DNA of 64,000 nt from JAGWBD01 sp965197455 (GCA_965197455.1 OZ240208.1:1798001-1862000); one strand, 5' to 3'; shown: positions 25,306 to 33,942, numbered from the stretch's first letter. Translations and numbers: made by a program. The notes: a model not told the origin generated them from the sequence alone.

Positions 25306-25722
25306 ATGAGCGGAAGCAGCATTTCCGAAGGCACCACGGCAGGCCTCACCATCCTCGGCAACAGCGACAGCGCAGCCGCCGGCACGCTGGAGACCTTCCC
25401 CAACCGCCATCCCGGCCGCCGCTACACCGTCACGCTGGAGACCAGCGAGTTCACCTGCGTCTGCCCCATGACCGGCCAGCCGGACTTCGCCACGCTGCGC
25501 ATCCGCTACATCCCCGACGCGCGCATCGTCGAGTCCAAGTCGCTCAAGCTGTACCTGTGGCAATATCGCGACCAGGGCGTCTTTCACGAGCACGTCACCA
25601 ACCAGATCCTCGACGACCTGGTGGCCGCGCTACAGCCGCTGGAGTGCGAGGTGCGCGGCGTGTTCAACGTGCGCGGGGGCATCGGCCTCACGGTCGAGGC
25701 GCGCTACGAGCGGGAGGGGTGA
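25306..25722 (+). CDS. queF: NADPH-dependent 7-cyano-7-deazaguanine reductase QueF
   Basis: 138 residues, the short type-I (YkvM-like) form. The family motif ESKSLKLYLW binds NADPH, and FTCVCPMTGQPDF holds the Cys that forms the thioimide with preQ0. HEHVTNQILDDL carries the conserved His and Glu. It reduces preQ0 to preQ1 in the queuosine pathway, a modification of the tRNA wobble base. AGAGGAG sits ahead of the ATG. No other queuosine gene is in the window. The leader is too short for a preQ1 riboswitch. Confidence 0.96.
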   Translation: MSGSSISEGTTAGLTILGNSDSAAAGTLETFPNRHPGRRYTVTLETSEFTCVCPMTGQPDFATLRIRYIPDARIVESKSLKLYLWQYRDQGVFHEHVTNQILDDLVAALQPLECEVRGVFNVRGGIGLTVEARYEREG

Positions 25723-25743
25723 GGGTTTATCCACCCTCACCCC
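25716..25743 (+). terminator. Hairpin overlapping the queF stop codon
   Basis: Arms GGGGTGAGGGT (25716-25726) and ACCCTCACCCC (25733-25743) with a 6-base loop. The queF TGA lies in the left arm. There is no U-tract, so termination is uncertain. The arms share the GGGGTGAGGG core with the larger inverted repeat that follows. Confidence 0.5.
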
Positions 25744-25776
25744 CACCCGGCAAGAATAGCGGAAGTATGCTTCGTG

Positions 25777-25858
25777 GCCCTCACCCCCCCCCCGGCCCCC
25801 TCTCCCTGAGAAGGGTTCCCGTCGTGAGCGGCGGGAAGAAGGGGTTTGGGGTGAGGGC
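25777..25858. repeat. Long intergenic inverted repeat
   Basis: Arms GCCCTCACCCC (25777-25787) and GGGGTGAGGGC (25848-25858) enclose a C-rich run and an internal purine-rich stretch. The pattern looks like a dispersed intergenic repeat; other copies would have to be found outside this window. It lies between convergent queF and groEL. Confidence 0.5.
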
Positions 25859-25874
25859 AATCCGGTTAATCAAA

Positions 25875-25901
25875 AAGCCCCTCTCCTGAAGAGAGGGGCT
25901 T
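25875..25901 (-). terminator. groEL transcription terminator
   Basis: Stem AGCCCCTCTC/GAGAGGGGCT with a 5-base loop. On the minus strand it is followed by TTTTT, a classic intrinsic terminator 20 bases after the groEL stop. The opposite strand lacks a T-run. Confidence 0.85.
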
Positions 25902-25921
25902 GTGATCAGGGCAGGCCCAAC

Positions 25922-27574
25922 CTACATCATGCCGCCCATGCCGCCCATGCCCGGGTCACCGCCCGGCATCGGGGGAGTCTCTTCCGGCAGATCCGTGACC
26001 AGCGCCTCGGTCGTCAGGATCATGGCCGCGATGGATGCCGCGTTCTCGACCGCGCCGCGGGTGACCTTGGCGGGGTCCGGGAAGCCGGCCTCGATGGTGT
26101 CGACGTACTCGCCAGTCATGACGTTGTAGCCGATACGCGGGTTGCTTTCCGACTGCTGGTTGCGGCGCACGTTTTCGATGATGACCGCGCCGTCGTCGCC
26201 GGCGTTGGAGGCGATCTTGCGCATCGGCATCTCAAGCGCCTTGCGCATGATGGACACGCCAGTGTTGATGTCGCTGTTGGCGCTCTTCGCAACGCCGTCC
26301 AGCGCGCTGACCGCGTTGATGAGCGTCACGCCACCGCCGGGCACAATGCCCTCCTCGACGGCCGCGCGCGTCGCGCTCAGGGCATCCTCGACGCGATGCT
26401 TCTTCTCCTTCAGCTCGGTCTCGGTCGCCGCGCCCACGCGAATGACGGCCACGCCGCCGCTCAGTTTGGCCAGACGTTCCTGCAACTTCTCGCTGTCGTA
26501 GTCGCTGTTGCTGTTGTCGATCTCGCGGCGGATCTCTTCGATGCGGCCGCGGATGGCGGACTGCTCGCCGGCGCCGTCGATGATGGTGGTGTCATCCTTG
26601 CCGCTGATGACGCGCGCCGCGCGCCCCAGATCCTCGAGCGTGGCGCTGTCCAGCTTGCGCCCGGTCTCCTCGCTGATGACGGTGCCGCCGGTGAGGACAG
26701 CGATGTCCTGCAGCATGGCCTTGCGCCGGTCACCAAAGCCAGGAGCCTTGATGGCCAGCACGTTGAGCATGCCGCGCAGCTTGTTGAGCACGAGCGTGGC
26801 CAGCGCCTCGCCGTCGACGTCCTCGGCGATGACGACCAGGTCGCGCTTGCCCAGCTGCACAATCTTCTCGAGCAATGGCACAACGTCCTGCGCCGCGCTG
26901 ATCTTCTTGTCATGAATGAGGACGTAGGGCTCGTCGATGTTGGCTTCCATCGCGTCCGGGTTGCTGATGAAGTAGGGGCTGATGAAGCCGCGGTCGAACT
27001 GCATACCCTCGACGTACTCGGTCTCGAATTCCAGGCCGCGGCTCTCCTCGACCGTGACGACGCCGTCCTTGCCGACCTTGTCCATCACCTCGGCGATGAG
27101 GTCGCCGATTTCGGTGTCCTGGGCGGAGGTGCTGGCGACGTTGGCGATTTCATCGCGCGTGGCGATAGGCGTGGCCTGGTCGCGGATGTTGTCGGCGACG
27201 GCCTCGGTGGCGGCCTCAATGCCGCGCTTGAGCAGCATGGGGTTGGCGCCGGCGGCCACGTTGCGCAGACCCTCGTTGACGATGGCCTGGGCCAGTACGG
27301 TGGCGGTGGTGGTGCCATCGCCGGCGATGTCATTGGTCTTGGTCGCGGCTTCCTTCAGCAGCTGGGCGCCCATGTTCTCGTAGGGGTCTTCCAGCTCGAT
27401 TTCCTTGGCCACCGTCACGCCGTCATGCGTCACGGTCGGCGCGCCGAATTTCTTGTCCAGCGCCACATTGCGGCCCTTGGGGCCCAGGGTGGTGCTGACG
27501 GCGTCGGCCAGCTTGTCCACGCCGCGCTTCAGGCTGGCGCGGGCGTTCTCCTCGAATAGCAGCTGTTTTGCCAT
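25922..27574 (-). CDS. groEL: 60 kDa chaperonin GroEL
   Basis: 550 residues. Typical blocks: TLGPKGRNVALDKKFGAP, the ATP site GDGTTTATVLAQ, and the C-terminal Gly/Met tail GMGGMGGMM. It folds cytosolic proteins in double-ring cages with GroES. It lies 52 nt downstream of groES, and the operon is under a CIRCE operator. It ends before an intrinsic terminator. Confidence 0.98.
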   Translation of the reverse strand: MAKQLLFEENARASLKRGVDKLADAVSTTLGPKGRNVALDKKFGAPTVTHDGVTVAKEIELEDPYENMGAQLLKEAATKTNDIAGDGTTTATVLAQAIVNEGLRNVAAGANPMLLKRGIEAATEAVADNIRDQATPIATRDEIANVASTSAQDTEIGDLIAEVMDKVGKDGVVTVEESRGLEFETEYVEGMQFDRGFISPYFISNPDAMEANIDEPYVLIHDKKISAAQDVVPLLEKIVQLGKRDLVVIAEDVDGEALATLVLNKLRGMLNVLAIKAPGFGDRRKAMLQDIAVLTGGTVISEETGRKLDSATLEDLGRAARVISGKDDTTIIDGAGEQSAIRGRIEEIRREIDNSNSDYDSEKLQERLAKLSGGVAVIRVGAATETELKEKKHRVEDALSATRAAVEEGIVPGGGVTLINAVSALDGVAKSANSDINTGVSIMRKALEMPMRKIASNAGDDGAVIIENVRRNQQSESNPRIGYNVMTGEYVDTIEAGFPDPAKVTRGAVENAASIAAMILTTEALVTDLPEETPPMPGGDPGMGGMGGMM

Positions 27575-27626
27575 TGTTTACTTCCTCTCAGGTCAATGCA
27601 TCAGGTCGTTCGTGACGGACGTCCGC

Positions 27627-27926
27627 TCAGCTTTCGAGCACGCCCAGAATGTCGCTTTCCTTCATAATGAGCAGCTTCTCGCCGTCCAGCTTGATCTCGG
27701 TGCCGGCGTACTTGGCAAACAGCACCAGGTCGTCCACCGCCACATCCATCGCAATGCGATTGCCGTCGTCATCGCGCATGCCTGCGCCCGCTGCCAGTAC
27801 CTTGCCTTGCTGCGGTTTTTCCTTGGCCGTCTCCGGCAGCACCAACTGCCCGCCGGCAAAGGTTTCCTCCTGCTCGACCGGTTGAATCACCAGGCGGTCG
27901 CCCAGAGGACGAAGATTGATAGACAT
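27627..27926 (-). CDS. groES: 10 kDa co-chaperonin GroES
   Basis: 99 residues. NLRPLGDRLVIQPVEQEETFAG is the conserved start and mobile loop; later VDDLVLFAKYAGTEIKLDGE is typical. It caps the GroEL ring. GGAGGAG precedes the ATG. First gene of the groESL operon. Confidence 0.97.
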   Translation of the reverse strand: MSINLRPLGDRLVIQPVEQEETFAGGQLVLPETAKEKPQQGKVLAAGAGMRDDDGNRIAMDVAVDDLVLFAKYAGTEIKLDGEKLLIMKESDILGVLES

Positions 27927-27954
27927 GGCTCCTCCACTCCCAAGGTCTCTGAAT

Positions 27955-27980
27955 TTGGCACTCTACGCGTTGAGTGCCAG
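27955..27980. promoter_or_regulatory. CIRCE operator (HrcA site) upstream of groES
   Basis: TTGGCACTC (27955-27963) and GAGTGCCAG (27972-27980), near the consensus TTAGCACTC-N9-GAGTGCTAA but with an 8-base spacer. The spacer core ACGCGT is itself palindromic. It lies just downstream of the groES promoter, where HrcA binding would block transcription until heat shock. Confidence 0.85.
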
Positions 27981-27992
27981 TTTACTGTACGC

Positions 27993-28021
27993 ATCGTAGC
28001 AGGATGTGACGGCAAGGTCAA
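27993..28021 (-). promoter_or_regulatory. groESL promoter
   Basis: Minus strand: -35 TTGACC (28021-28016), 17-bp spacer, -10 TACGAT (27998-27993). The predicted start near 27986 is directly followed by the CIRCE operator. Confidence 0.65.
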
Positions 28022-28102
28022 TACATGCGTCATCTGCAAGAGATTTCTGGCAAAGTTCTTACGTTACTGCCAGATGTGAAGTTTCAGGGGATGACTTGCG
28101 CG

Positions 28103-28945
28103 TCAGCCGACCCAGTCGCGCAGGTAGAGGAAGTCGTGGCCCAGCGTACGTTTGCTGACGCGCGCGATGTTGGGCATCGTGCGCTTGTAGTGGTTGGCCT
28201 TCACGCGCCGCCACACATCCTCCACAAAGGCGCGCTCAAAGCCTTCCTCCACCACCTCGTCCACCACATAGCGCTCGTCCACCAGCAGGTACAGCACCTG
28301 GTCGACATCCTCGTAACGGAAGCCCAGCTCCTGCTCGTCGGTCTGGCCCTCCCACAGGTCCGCCGAGGGCGCCTTGTCGAGGATGGACTGCGGCACCCCC
28401 AGCGCGGCGGAGAGCTGCCGCACCTGGGCCTTGTAGAGGTCGGCGATGGGCTGCAGCGCCACGCCGCTGTCACCATAGATGGTCGAGTAACCCAGCAGGA
28501 ACTCGGTCTTGTTACTGGTGCCCATGACCAGGCCGCCCCAGGCGACCGACTGGTCGTAGGACACAATCATGCGCTGGCGCGCCATAATGTTGCCGCGGCG
28601 CCGCTGGTCCATCTCCGGGAAGCGTTCGAAAAGCGGCGCGACCATCGGCGTGATCTCGACCGTCAGCGCCGGCAGACCCAGGGACTCGATGAGCAGGTCG
28701 GCGTCGCTCAGGCTGCTGGCCGAGGAATCGCGCCAGGGCATGCGCAGCGCCAGCACGTTTTCCGCCCCCAGCGCGCGCGCGGCCAACGCCGCCGACAGCG
28801 CCGAGTCGATGCCGCCGGAAAGTGCGATGACGGCGCGCGGCAGACCCGCCTTCAGCGTCTGGTCATGAATGAAGCCGCAGATGATGTCCGTGGCCAGCGC
28901 GGTGTCGATTGCCAGACGTGCCAGACCCTGCGTCGCGTCACGCAT
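28103..28945 (-). CDS. nadE: NAD synthetase, ammonia-ligase domain only
   Basis: 280 residues. The PP-loop is ALSGGIDSALSAALAAR, and YDQSVAWGGLVMGTSNKTE, LGYSTIYGDSGVALQPI and the C-terminal KRTMPNIARVSKRTLGHDF are those of NadE. It amidates deamido-NAD. It has no fused nitrilase glutaminase domain; a candidate is encoded separately about 4 kb upstream. The ATG at 28945 (MRDATQ) is preferred; a TTG at 28984 would overlap the luciferase-like gene by 35 nt. Confidence 0.93.
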   Translation of the reverse strand: MRDATQGLARLAIDTALATDIICGFIHDQTLKAGLPRAVIALSGGIDSALSAALAARALGAENVLALRMPWRDSSASSLSDADLLIESLGLPALTVEITPMVAPLFERFPEMDQRRRGNIMARQRMIVSYDQSVAWGGLVMGTSNKTEFLLGYSTIYGDSGVALQPIADLYKAQVRQLSAALGVPQSILDKAPSADLWEGQTDEQELGFRYEDVDQVLYLLVDERYVVDEVVEEGFERAFVEDVWRRVKANHYKRTMPNIARVSKRTLGHDFLYLRDWVG

Positions 28946-28949
28946 CAGT

Positions 28950-29816
28950 TCAGCCGCTCCCGAAGGCCGTGACGAATTGCTCAACCAGCGCCAGGTGGTC
29001 GGCGAGCGAGTCGCAGCCGGCGTTCATGGTGTCCAGCGCGATGTGCGTCGCGCCCAGTTCGCGCCACTCGCCCACGAAGTCGGCCCACTGCGCCTGCTCC
29101 ATTTCGCCTGCGTTCAGCCACACGTTGATGCCGAAATCGTCCGGGTCGCGCCCCTCATCCGCCAGATACTGGCGCAAACGCGGGATGCGCGTGCGTCCTT
29201 CAGCCAGGTCGGAACCAGGCAACATGCCGTCGGCCAGGCGCGCGGCGCGGCGCAGCGTGACGTCGGCGTAGCCGCCGAGCCAGACGGGGATGGGGCGCTG
29301 CAGCGGCAGCGGGTTGATGCCCGTCTGGCGCAGCTGGTGGTACTGGCCGTCAAAATCGACCAGTTCCTGCGTCCACAGGGCGCGCAGCAGGTTGATTTGC
29401 TCCTCGGAGCGGCGGCCGCGATTGTTGAAGCGCATGCCCATGCCTTCCAGCTCGACCTGATTCCAGCCGATGCCGATGCCCAGGCGCAGGCGTCCGCCGG
29501 AGAGCAGGTCGATCTCGGCGGCCTGCTTGGCGACCAACGTCGCCTGGCGCTGCGGCAGGATGACGATGCCGGTGAAGAGCTCAATGCGTTCGGTGACTGC
29601 GGCGGCCCAGGCGAAGAAGGTGAGGATTTCGTGGAAGGAGTGCTGGTTGGTATAGGGGCCGGGCCAGGTTGCCGGGTCCGGCGGTTTGTGTCCCAGCACG
29701 TGATCGAAGCATAGCAGGTAATCGCAACCCATCGTCTCGAGCGCCTGGAGATAGCCGCGTATTGCAGCGACGTCCGTGCCGCTTTCCGTCTGCGGAAACA
29801 CTGCGCCAGTTTTCAT
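28950..29816 (-). CDS. Luciferase-like monooxygenase (F420-dependent oxidoreductase type)
   Basis: 288 residues of the bacterial luciferase superfamily: YLQALETMGCDYLLCFDHVL at the start, LTFFAWAAAVTERIELFTGI, LPQRQATLVAKQAAEIDLLS and RLRLGIGIGWN are family landmarks. Such enzymes use F420 or FMN. The pattern fits the LLM-class F420-dependent group, but the substrate is unknown. It ends 4 nt before nadE and is probably co-transcribed with it. Confidence 0.87.
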   Translation of the reverse strand: MKTGAVFPQTESGTDVAAIRGYLQALETMGCDYLLCFDHVLGHKPPDPATWPGPYTNQHSFHEILTFFAWAAAVTERIELFTGIVILPQRQATLVAKQAAEIDLLSGGRLRLGIGIGWNQVELEGMGMRFNNRGRRSEEQINLLRALWTQELVDFDGQYHQLRQTGINPLPLQRPIPVWLGGYADVTLRRAARLADGMLPGSDLAEGRTRIPRLRQYLADEGRDPDDFGINVWLNAGEMEQAQWADFVGEWRELGATHIALDTMNAGCDSLADHLALVEQFVTAFGSG

Positions 29817-29879
29817 ATCGTTTGTCTCTCCTCAATGCAGGGGCGTTTCAGTTTTTCGAGCAATCCGAAAAGCGAAAGT

Positions 29880-30827
29880 TTAGCCAATCGCGCGCTTTAA
29901 GCCTGAAAGATAACCCGTTCTCATTCGCGTGCTGGCTGCTGCGTCTGGCACCTGCAACTCCACGCCGTGAAACATGCCTGCATACACAAGCAGGTCGGTC
30001 GGAATGCCAGCGGCCATCAGTCGTTGAGCGTAGTCAATGTTCTCATCGCGGAACAAGTCCAGTGTGCCAACCGTAACCAGAGCGGGCGGCAATCCGGTCA
30101 GGTCTTTCGAGCGTGTCGCTGCCGCATATGGCGAGACATCATCCGTTCCATATTCATCGCCCAGGTACATTTTCCAAGCTTTGAAAGACACGTCCCGATG
30201 CCAAACGGTTGGATAGGTATCCGCATGTCCGGAAGGCGTGTCATGCGTGTCGTCGATCATGGGATAGATCATCATTTGGAAAGCGACATGCGGGCCCTTG
30301 TTGTCGCGGTTGTAGAGCGCCAGGCCAGCGGTCAGGCCACCACCCGCGCTCCCTCCGCCGATGGCAATGCGCTCCGTATCAATTCCTAAATCGTCGGCCT
30401 TGTCGACCATCCAGTTTAGTGCGGCAAAACTATCGGCGATGCTTTCCCTGTAAGTCGATTCCGGCGCAAGACGATAATCGACCGAGACAACCGTGCAGCC
30501 GACAAATTCGGCGAACTCAATGCAACGCGCATCATCACGAGCCACTCCCACGATATAGCCGCCACCATGCATCCAGAGCAGCCCCCCGCGCGGCGCCGGA
30601 CCAGGTGGCTGGTAAATCACAACGGGAATCTCGCAATCCGCTCCGGGGATCGTCATTTCTTCGATCGTCACATCGGTGGGCGGGAGACTGGCGCGCATTT
30701 CGAGGTTCATCGCCCTGGTCATCTCGCGTGCTTTGGGAGGGTCTTCGCCAATGGCGACATATCGCTCGGCCGGGATGGCATTGATAGCGTGGACGACCTC
30801 AGGGTCGATTCTATCGATGTATGACAT
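29880..30827 (-). CDS. Alpha/beta hydrolase, hormone-sensitive-lipase family
   Basis: 315 residues. The oxyanion-hole motif is MHGGGYIVG and the nucleophile elbow is GGGSAGGG (GDSAGG-type with Gly for Asp). The catalytic His is in YAGMFHGVE and a likely Asp in GTLDLFRDEN. It should hydrolyse short-chain acyl esters. Codon use is more AT-rich than its upstream neighbours, though less than the next gene. It lies between two genes of the NAD-synthesis neighbourhood. Confidence 0.88.
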   Translation of the reverse strand: MSYIDRIDPEVVHAINAIPAERYVAIGEDPPKAREMTRAMNLEMRASLPPTDVTIEEMTIPGADCEIPVVIYQPPGPAPRGGLLWMHGGGYIVGVARDDARCIEFAEFVGCTVVSVDYRLAPESTYRESIADSFAALNWMVDKADDLGIDTERIAIGGGSAGGGLTAGLALYNRDNKGPHVAFQMMIYPMIDDTHDTPSGHADTYPTVWHRDVSFKAWKMYLGDEYGTDDVSPYAAATRSKDLTGLPPALVTVGTLDLFRDENIDYAQRLMAAGIPTDLLVYAGMFHGVELQVPDAAASTRMRTGYLSGLKRAIG

Positions 30828-30857
30828 GTTTTTGCTCCATTCAGTGAAATCCGTCGG

Positions 30858-32384
30858 TCAAGCTGACATCTTGTCCCTTACTCTTTCGAAGAGTTCATCA
30901 CGGGCGGCGCACAACAAGGGACTTTGGATTACATTGTTGCGTCCACAGACTTCAATAATATTGTTTCGGAAACTATATAATTTTGGCAAAGACATTGACT
31001 GGTGTTTCTTGGCGTGTTCCAAGAAATCCGACAATGTATGGGATCCGTTAGCCAAATAACCTAACATCAAGTCCAACTCATCGACCGAAATGAAGAAGAT
31101 GTTAGACAAAGGAATCCACTCTTTGTCCCCAGCGTCTCTTATTATTCTATCAATTTCATCCGGCGCGATGAAATTCCTAAACGTTTCCCCATTTCCAACA
31201 AATATGTCTTTAAATGTCACTATCAACAGATAAGTGTCTTTGATTCCAAGCACAGTACCCCCTACGCACTCCATGTCGGCTAGCCTTGACGCGACATCAA
31301 AGGCCTGCTCAATCCCCTTTATCAACGAAGACTTGCTTGCGCTGACTACCGTTCCTGGCTGTTTGGCGACCATTGCCTTCGGGGGTAAAGCAACGCCTTT
31401 GGTTTCGATCAAAATGGTGTTGCCTTGATCCACAACCATGAAGTCCACGACTTTAGAGCCTTCACTACCTCCGAAATGGCCCATTAGTGCCTGTTCGGTA
31501 AGAAACTGACACGACGAAACGCGCAAAGACCTTTCAACGTATTTCTCAAACAAATTGCCAAATCTGCCCATAAAGGCACTCTTGTCGATTTCCCTCAACA
31601 TGTCGAAAACAGAAGATGACATGGACACTTGCAAGAGACGAGGTGAAACACAGACGAAACTTCCCGGCGCTTCGAGAAGTGGATAACGCAGGAAAGGCGA
31701 TTGCTCATTAAACTCGTCCCTAAAATCTCTATAGTTGCCACCCTTCTCCTTCTGTAGTGACTCTAGCCAACCGGGAATGTCCTGAAACCGAATGGACACA
31801 GACTGCAGATATTTTTCAATCGTTTCCAGTCCGTATGCATGATGGACGGCTGCAAAAGAGTTAGCCGTCAATGTTCTGGGACGGTCTTGCATAATGGAAA
31901 ACAATGCAAGAGAGAGTTCGATAAAATCATCAAGCGAAACACCAAATTCTTTGTGAAACGTTCTCTGAAGCATGTGGTGCTCTTCCAAATTGGCAAACAA
32001 TTCGTATTGCCTGGCCAGTCCAAACGCAACTTGTTCAAAACGTTGCACCCAAAACTGCTGATAGCACATAGATCTGAAAAGAAGAAACCTGTCAACATCT
32101 TTTCGCAATACAAAGACTTTGTCGGGCAAGCTCTTCATGTCATTCAAGAGATCAGCAAGTTCGACTTCTGAAACAGGCGGCTTTTCGGTCGTCCCGCTAT
32201 AGTCGCCGTACTGAATGACCCACTTGAATAGCAAGAGCAGATGCCAGTACTCAATTCTTGCCATGCGATCGATATTGGTAGCATCGCGGTGAAAGAGGTG
32301 AGCCTGTAAGCAAACCAAAAGATCGTAGACACTGTGCCGACGGATCTTCCTCTTCATTCGCTTGAATATCTGCCTTGCGCTCAC
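30858..32384 (-). CDS. Uncharacterised AT-rich gene with PD-(D/E)xK nuclease motifs
   Basis: 508 residues, no recognised family. The N-terminal 290 residues are predominantly helical with many aromatic and basic residues. Residues 270-330 carry a restriction-like nuclease core: a helix FEKYVERSL, then Asp314 in VVDFMVV and Glu327-Thr-Lys329 in ILIETKG, i.e. D-x12-E-x-K. A helical C-terminal region of about 170 residues follows. The start is a GTG (32384); an ATG at 32360 is possible. Base composition is strikingly AT-rich against the GC-rich surroundings, implying horizontal transfer. No partner gene, transposase or methylase is adjacent. A defence or mobile nuclease is an inference. Confidence 0.6.
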   Translation of the reverse strand: MSARQIFKRMKRKIRRHSVYDLLVCLQAHLFHRDATNIDRMARIEYWHLLLLFKWVIQYGDYSGTTEKPPVSEVELADLLNDMKSLPDKVFVLRKDVDRFLLFRSMCYQQFWVQRFEQVAFGLARQYELFANLEEHHMLQRTFHKEFGVSLDDFIELSLALFSIMQDRPRTLTANSFAAVHHAYGLETIEKYLQSVSIRFQDIPGWLESLQKEKGGNYRDFRDEFNEQSPFLRYPLLEAPGSFVCVSPRLLQVSMSSSVFDMLREIDKSAFMGRFGNLFEKYVERSLRVSSCQFLTEQALMGHFGGSEGSKVVDFMVVDQGNTILIETKGVALPPKAMVAKQPGTVVSASKSSLIKGIEQAFDVASRLADMECVGGTVLGIKDTYLLIVTFKDIFVGNGETFRNFIAPDEIDRIIRDAGDKEWIPLSNIFFISVDELDLMLGYLANGSHTLSDFLEHAKKHQSMSLPKLYSFRNNIIEVCGRNNVIQSPLLCAARDELFERVRDKMSA

Positions 32385-32632
32385 CGGCTTTCAATCCCCT
32401 TGTAGCGTCTTTGAACATAGACATGTCGAACACGTTCCAGAATCCCAAAGTGGACTGTTGTCACGAACCACTCATTTTGAAGGCCGCAGAGAAAAACCGG
32501 TGTGCAAATGACATTGCACTTGTGGCCTAAAGGAAGGTGAGTGTTTTGCTGGTCATCAACACCCGCGAAGACCTGCGGCCATGACCGCCCGCGCGATTTG
32601 CCGCCGGAAGATGGTGGACGCGTTTCCTCTCG
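32385..32632. other. Intergenic stretch upstream of the nuclease-like gene
   Basis: 248 bases of mixed composition, AT-rich near the nuclease-like gene and GC-rich near the next. A short overlapping minus-strand ORF (32251-32448) is present but has no recognisable features. No terminal inverted repeats or target duplications were seen. Confidence 0.4.
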
Positions 32633-32995
32633 CTATGTTTGCTCCCCCATCATCTTCTGACTGAAGGCCGTGATGCGGTGCGGATAGTCCTCCTCGACCG
32701 ACAGCTCGCAAAGCAGGAAGGCGCCGCCCTGCTGCGCCTGCATCAGCACCAGCGCGTGATGCTTCTCCAGCGCCAGCACCTGCGTCGGCTGCAGCCGCCC
32801 GTAGCGGGCCTGACCCGCCTGCAGCGCAGCCAGCCGCTGTGCCGCCGCCTGCTGCTGCAGCGCGGCCTCCGTGTAGCCGGTGCGCAGAAACTCAATCAGG
32901 CACGCTGCGTCGCCGCGGTTGAGCAGGCTGCACTGCGCGATGAGGCGCATGCCGGCGTTGCTGCCCGCCAGGGCGCTGCGCCCGTCCACGCTCAT
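32633..32995 (-). CDS. Small hypothetical protein coupled to the nitrilase-like gene
   Basis: 120 residues. The first half is helical and Ala/Gln-rich (EAALQQQAAAQRLAALQAG). The second half, YGRLQPTQVLALEKHHALVL and then FLLCELSVEEDYPHRITAF, resembles the NTF2-like region found before serine hydrolase (beta-lactamase-like) domains, here without any hydrolase. Its ATG overlaps the stop of the nitrilase-like gene by 4 nt. Function unknown. Confidence 0.6.
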   Translation of the reverse strand: MSVDGRSALAGSNAGMRLIAQCSLLNRGDAACLIEFLRTGYTEAALQQQAAAQRLAALQAGQARYGRLQPTQVLALEKHHALVLMQAQQGGAFLLCELSVEEDYPHRITAFSQKMMGEQT

Positions 32996-33855
32996 TCGCC
33001 GTCTCTTGCGAGGATGCGCGCCAGCTCGCGCTGCACCAGATGCGCCCGCTCGTCGCGCAGCAGCGGCATGTGGGCGCGCGTGCGCCGCAGCTGGTTGAGG
33101 TCAATCTCCTGCAGCAGCAGGGTCTCCTCGAAGTAGGGCGCCTGCGCCACCAGCTCGCCCTCCGGGTTGGCGATGAGTGAGCCGCCCCAGAAGTTTTTGC
33201 CATCCTCGTAGCCGACGCGGTTGCACATCAGCACGTAGTTGGTGAAGGTGCTGGCGCAGGCCTGGTTCATCAGCTCGACCCAGCGCGCCACAGTCAACCT
33301 GCCCCCCTCGCTGCTGCTGATGCCGCGCGTTGGGCTGCTGTTGGCGAAGACCAGCAGGTCAGCGCCGTCCAGCCACAGCAACCAGGGCGCGGACAAATGC
33401 CAGAAGTCCTCACAGATGAGCATGCCGACGCGGCCGAAGCGCGTCTCGAAGGCGCGCACCTTGTCGCCGCGGGCGAAGTAGCGATTGTCATCGAACATGG
33501 TGTAGGTGGGCAGGTAAAGCTTGTGATGCACATGCAGGCATTCGCCGCCGGAAAGCCAGGCCTGGGCGATGGTGAAGCGGTGGCGCCGGTCCACGTGCAC
33601 GAAGCCGACGACCAGGTCCAGCGCGTGACTGGCCTCCAGCAGCGCGCGGAAAGTCGCGTCATCGTTGCTGACATAAGTGGCCAGTTCGGGCACCAGATCC
33701 ATCACCTGGTAGCCCGTCAACGAGAGTTCGGGGAAGACCAGCAGGTCCACGCCCTGGCCGCGCGCCTGTTCCGCCAGCGCCAGATGTGTCTCCAGATTGC
33801 TGCGCAGATCGCCGAGTTTGGGGGCCATCTGCGCCAGGCCCACGGTCACCCGCAT
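32992..33855 (-). CDS. Carbon-nitrogen hydrolase, NadE-glutaminase type
   Basis: 287 residues with the nitrilase triad: Glu in VFPELSLTGYQ, Lys in HHKLYLPTYTMFDD and Cys in GMLICEDFWHLS. The lysine block and the CEDFW block are those of the N-terminal glutaminase domain of glutamine-dependent NAD synthetase. It may feed ammonia to the stand-alone NadE. The ATG at 33855 (MRVTVGLAQM) matches the conserved start; a longer frame is possible. First gene of the local minus-strand series. Confidence 0.87.
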   Translation of the reverse strand: MRVTVGLAQMAPKLGDLRSNLETHLALAEQARGQGVDLLVFPELSLTGYQVMDLVPELATYVSNDDATFRALLEASHALDLVVGFVHVDRRHRFTIAQAWLSGGECLHVHHKLYLPTYTMFDDNRYFARGDKVRAFETRFGRVGMLICEDFWHLSAPWLLWLDGADLLVFANSSPTRGISSSEGGRLTVARWVELMNQACASTFTNYVLMCNRVGYEDGKNFWGGSLIANPEGELVAQAPYFEETLLLQEIDLNQLRRTRAHMPLLRDERAHLVQRELARILARDGE

Positions 33856-33942
33856 CGGCTCACCCCCTTTCCCGCCTTCCCGTAGGCGACGGGAGCCCTT
33901 CCTGGCGCGCATCATACCAGAATCCCCCCACGCGCGCGTCGC

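Noticed and set aside
32251..32448. 65-residue minus-strand ORF overlapping the start of the nuclease-like gene
   Set aside because: No recognisable features, and the overlapping 508-residue frame is much better supported.
29817..32632. Mobile element carrying the AT-rich genes
   Set aside because: No transposase, integrase, terminal inverted repeat, target duplication or tRNA attachment site was seen; only composition suggests transfer.
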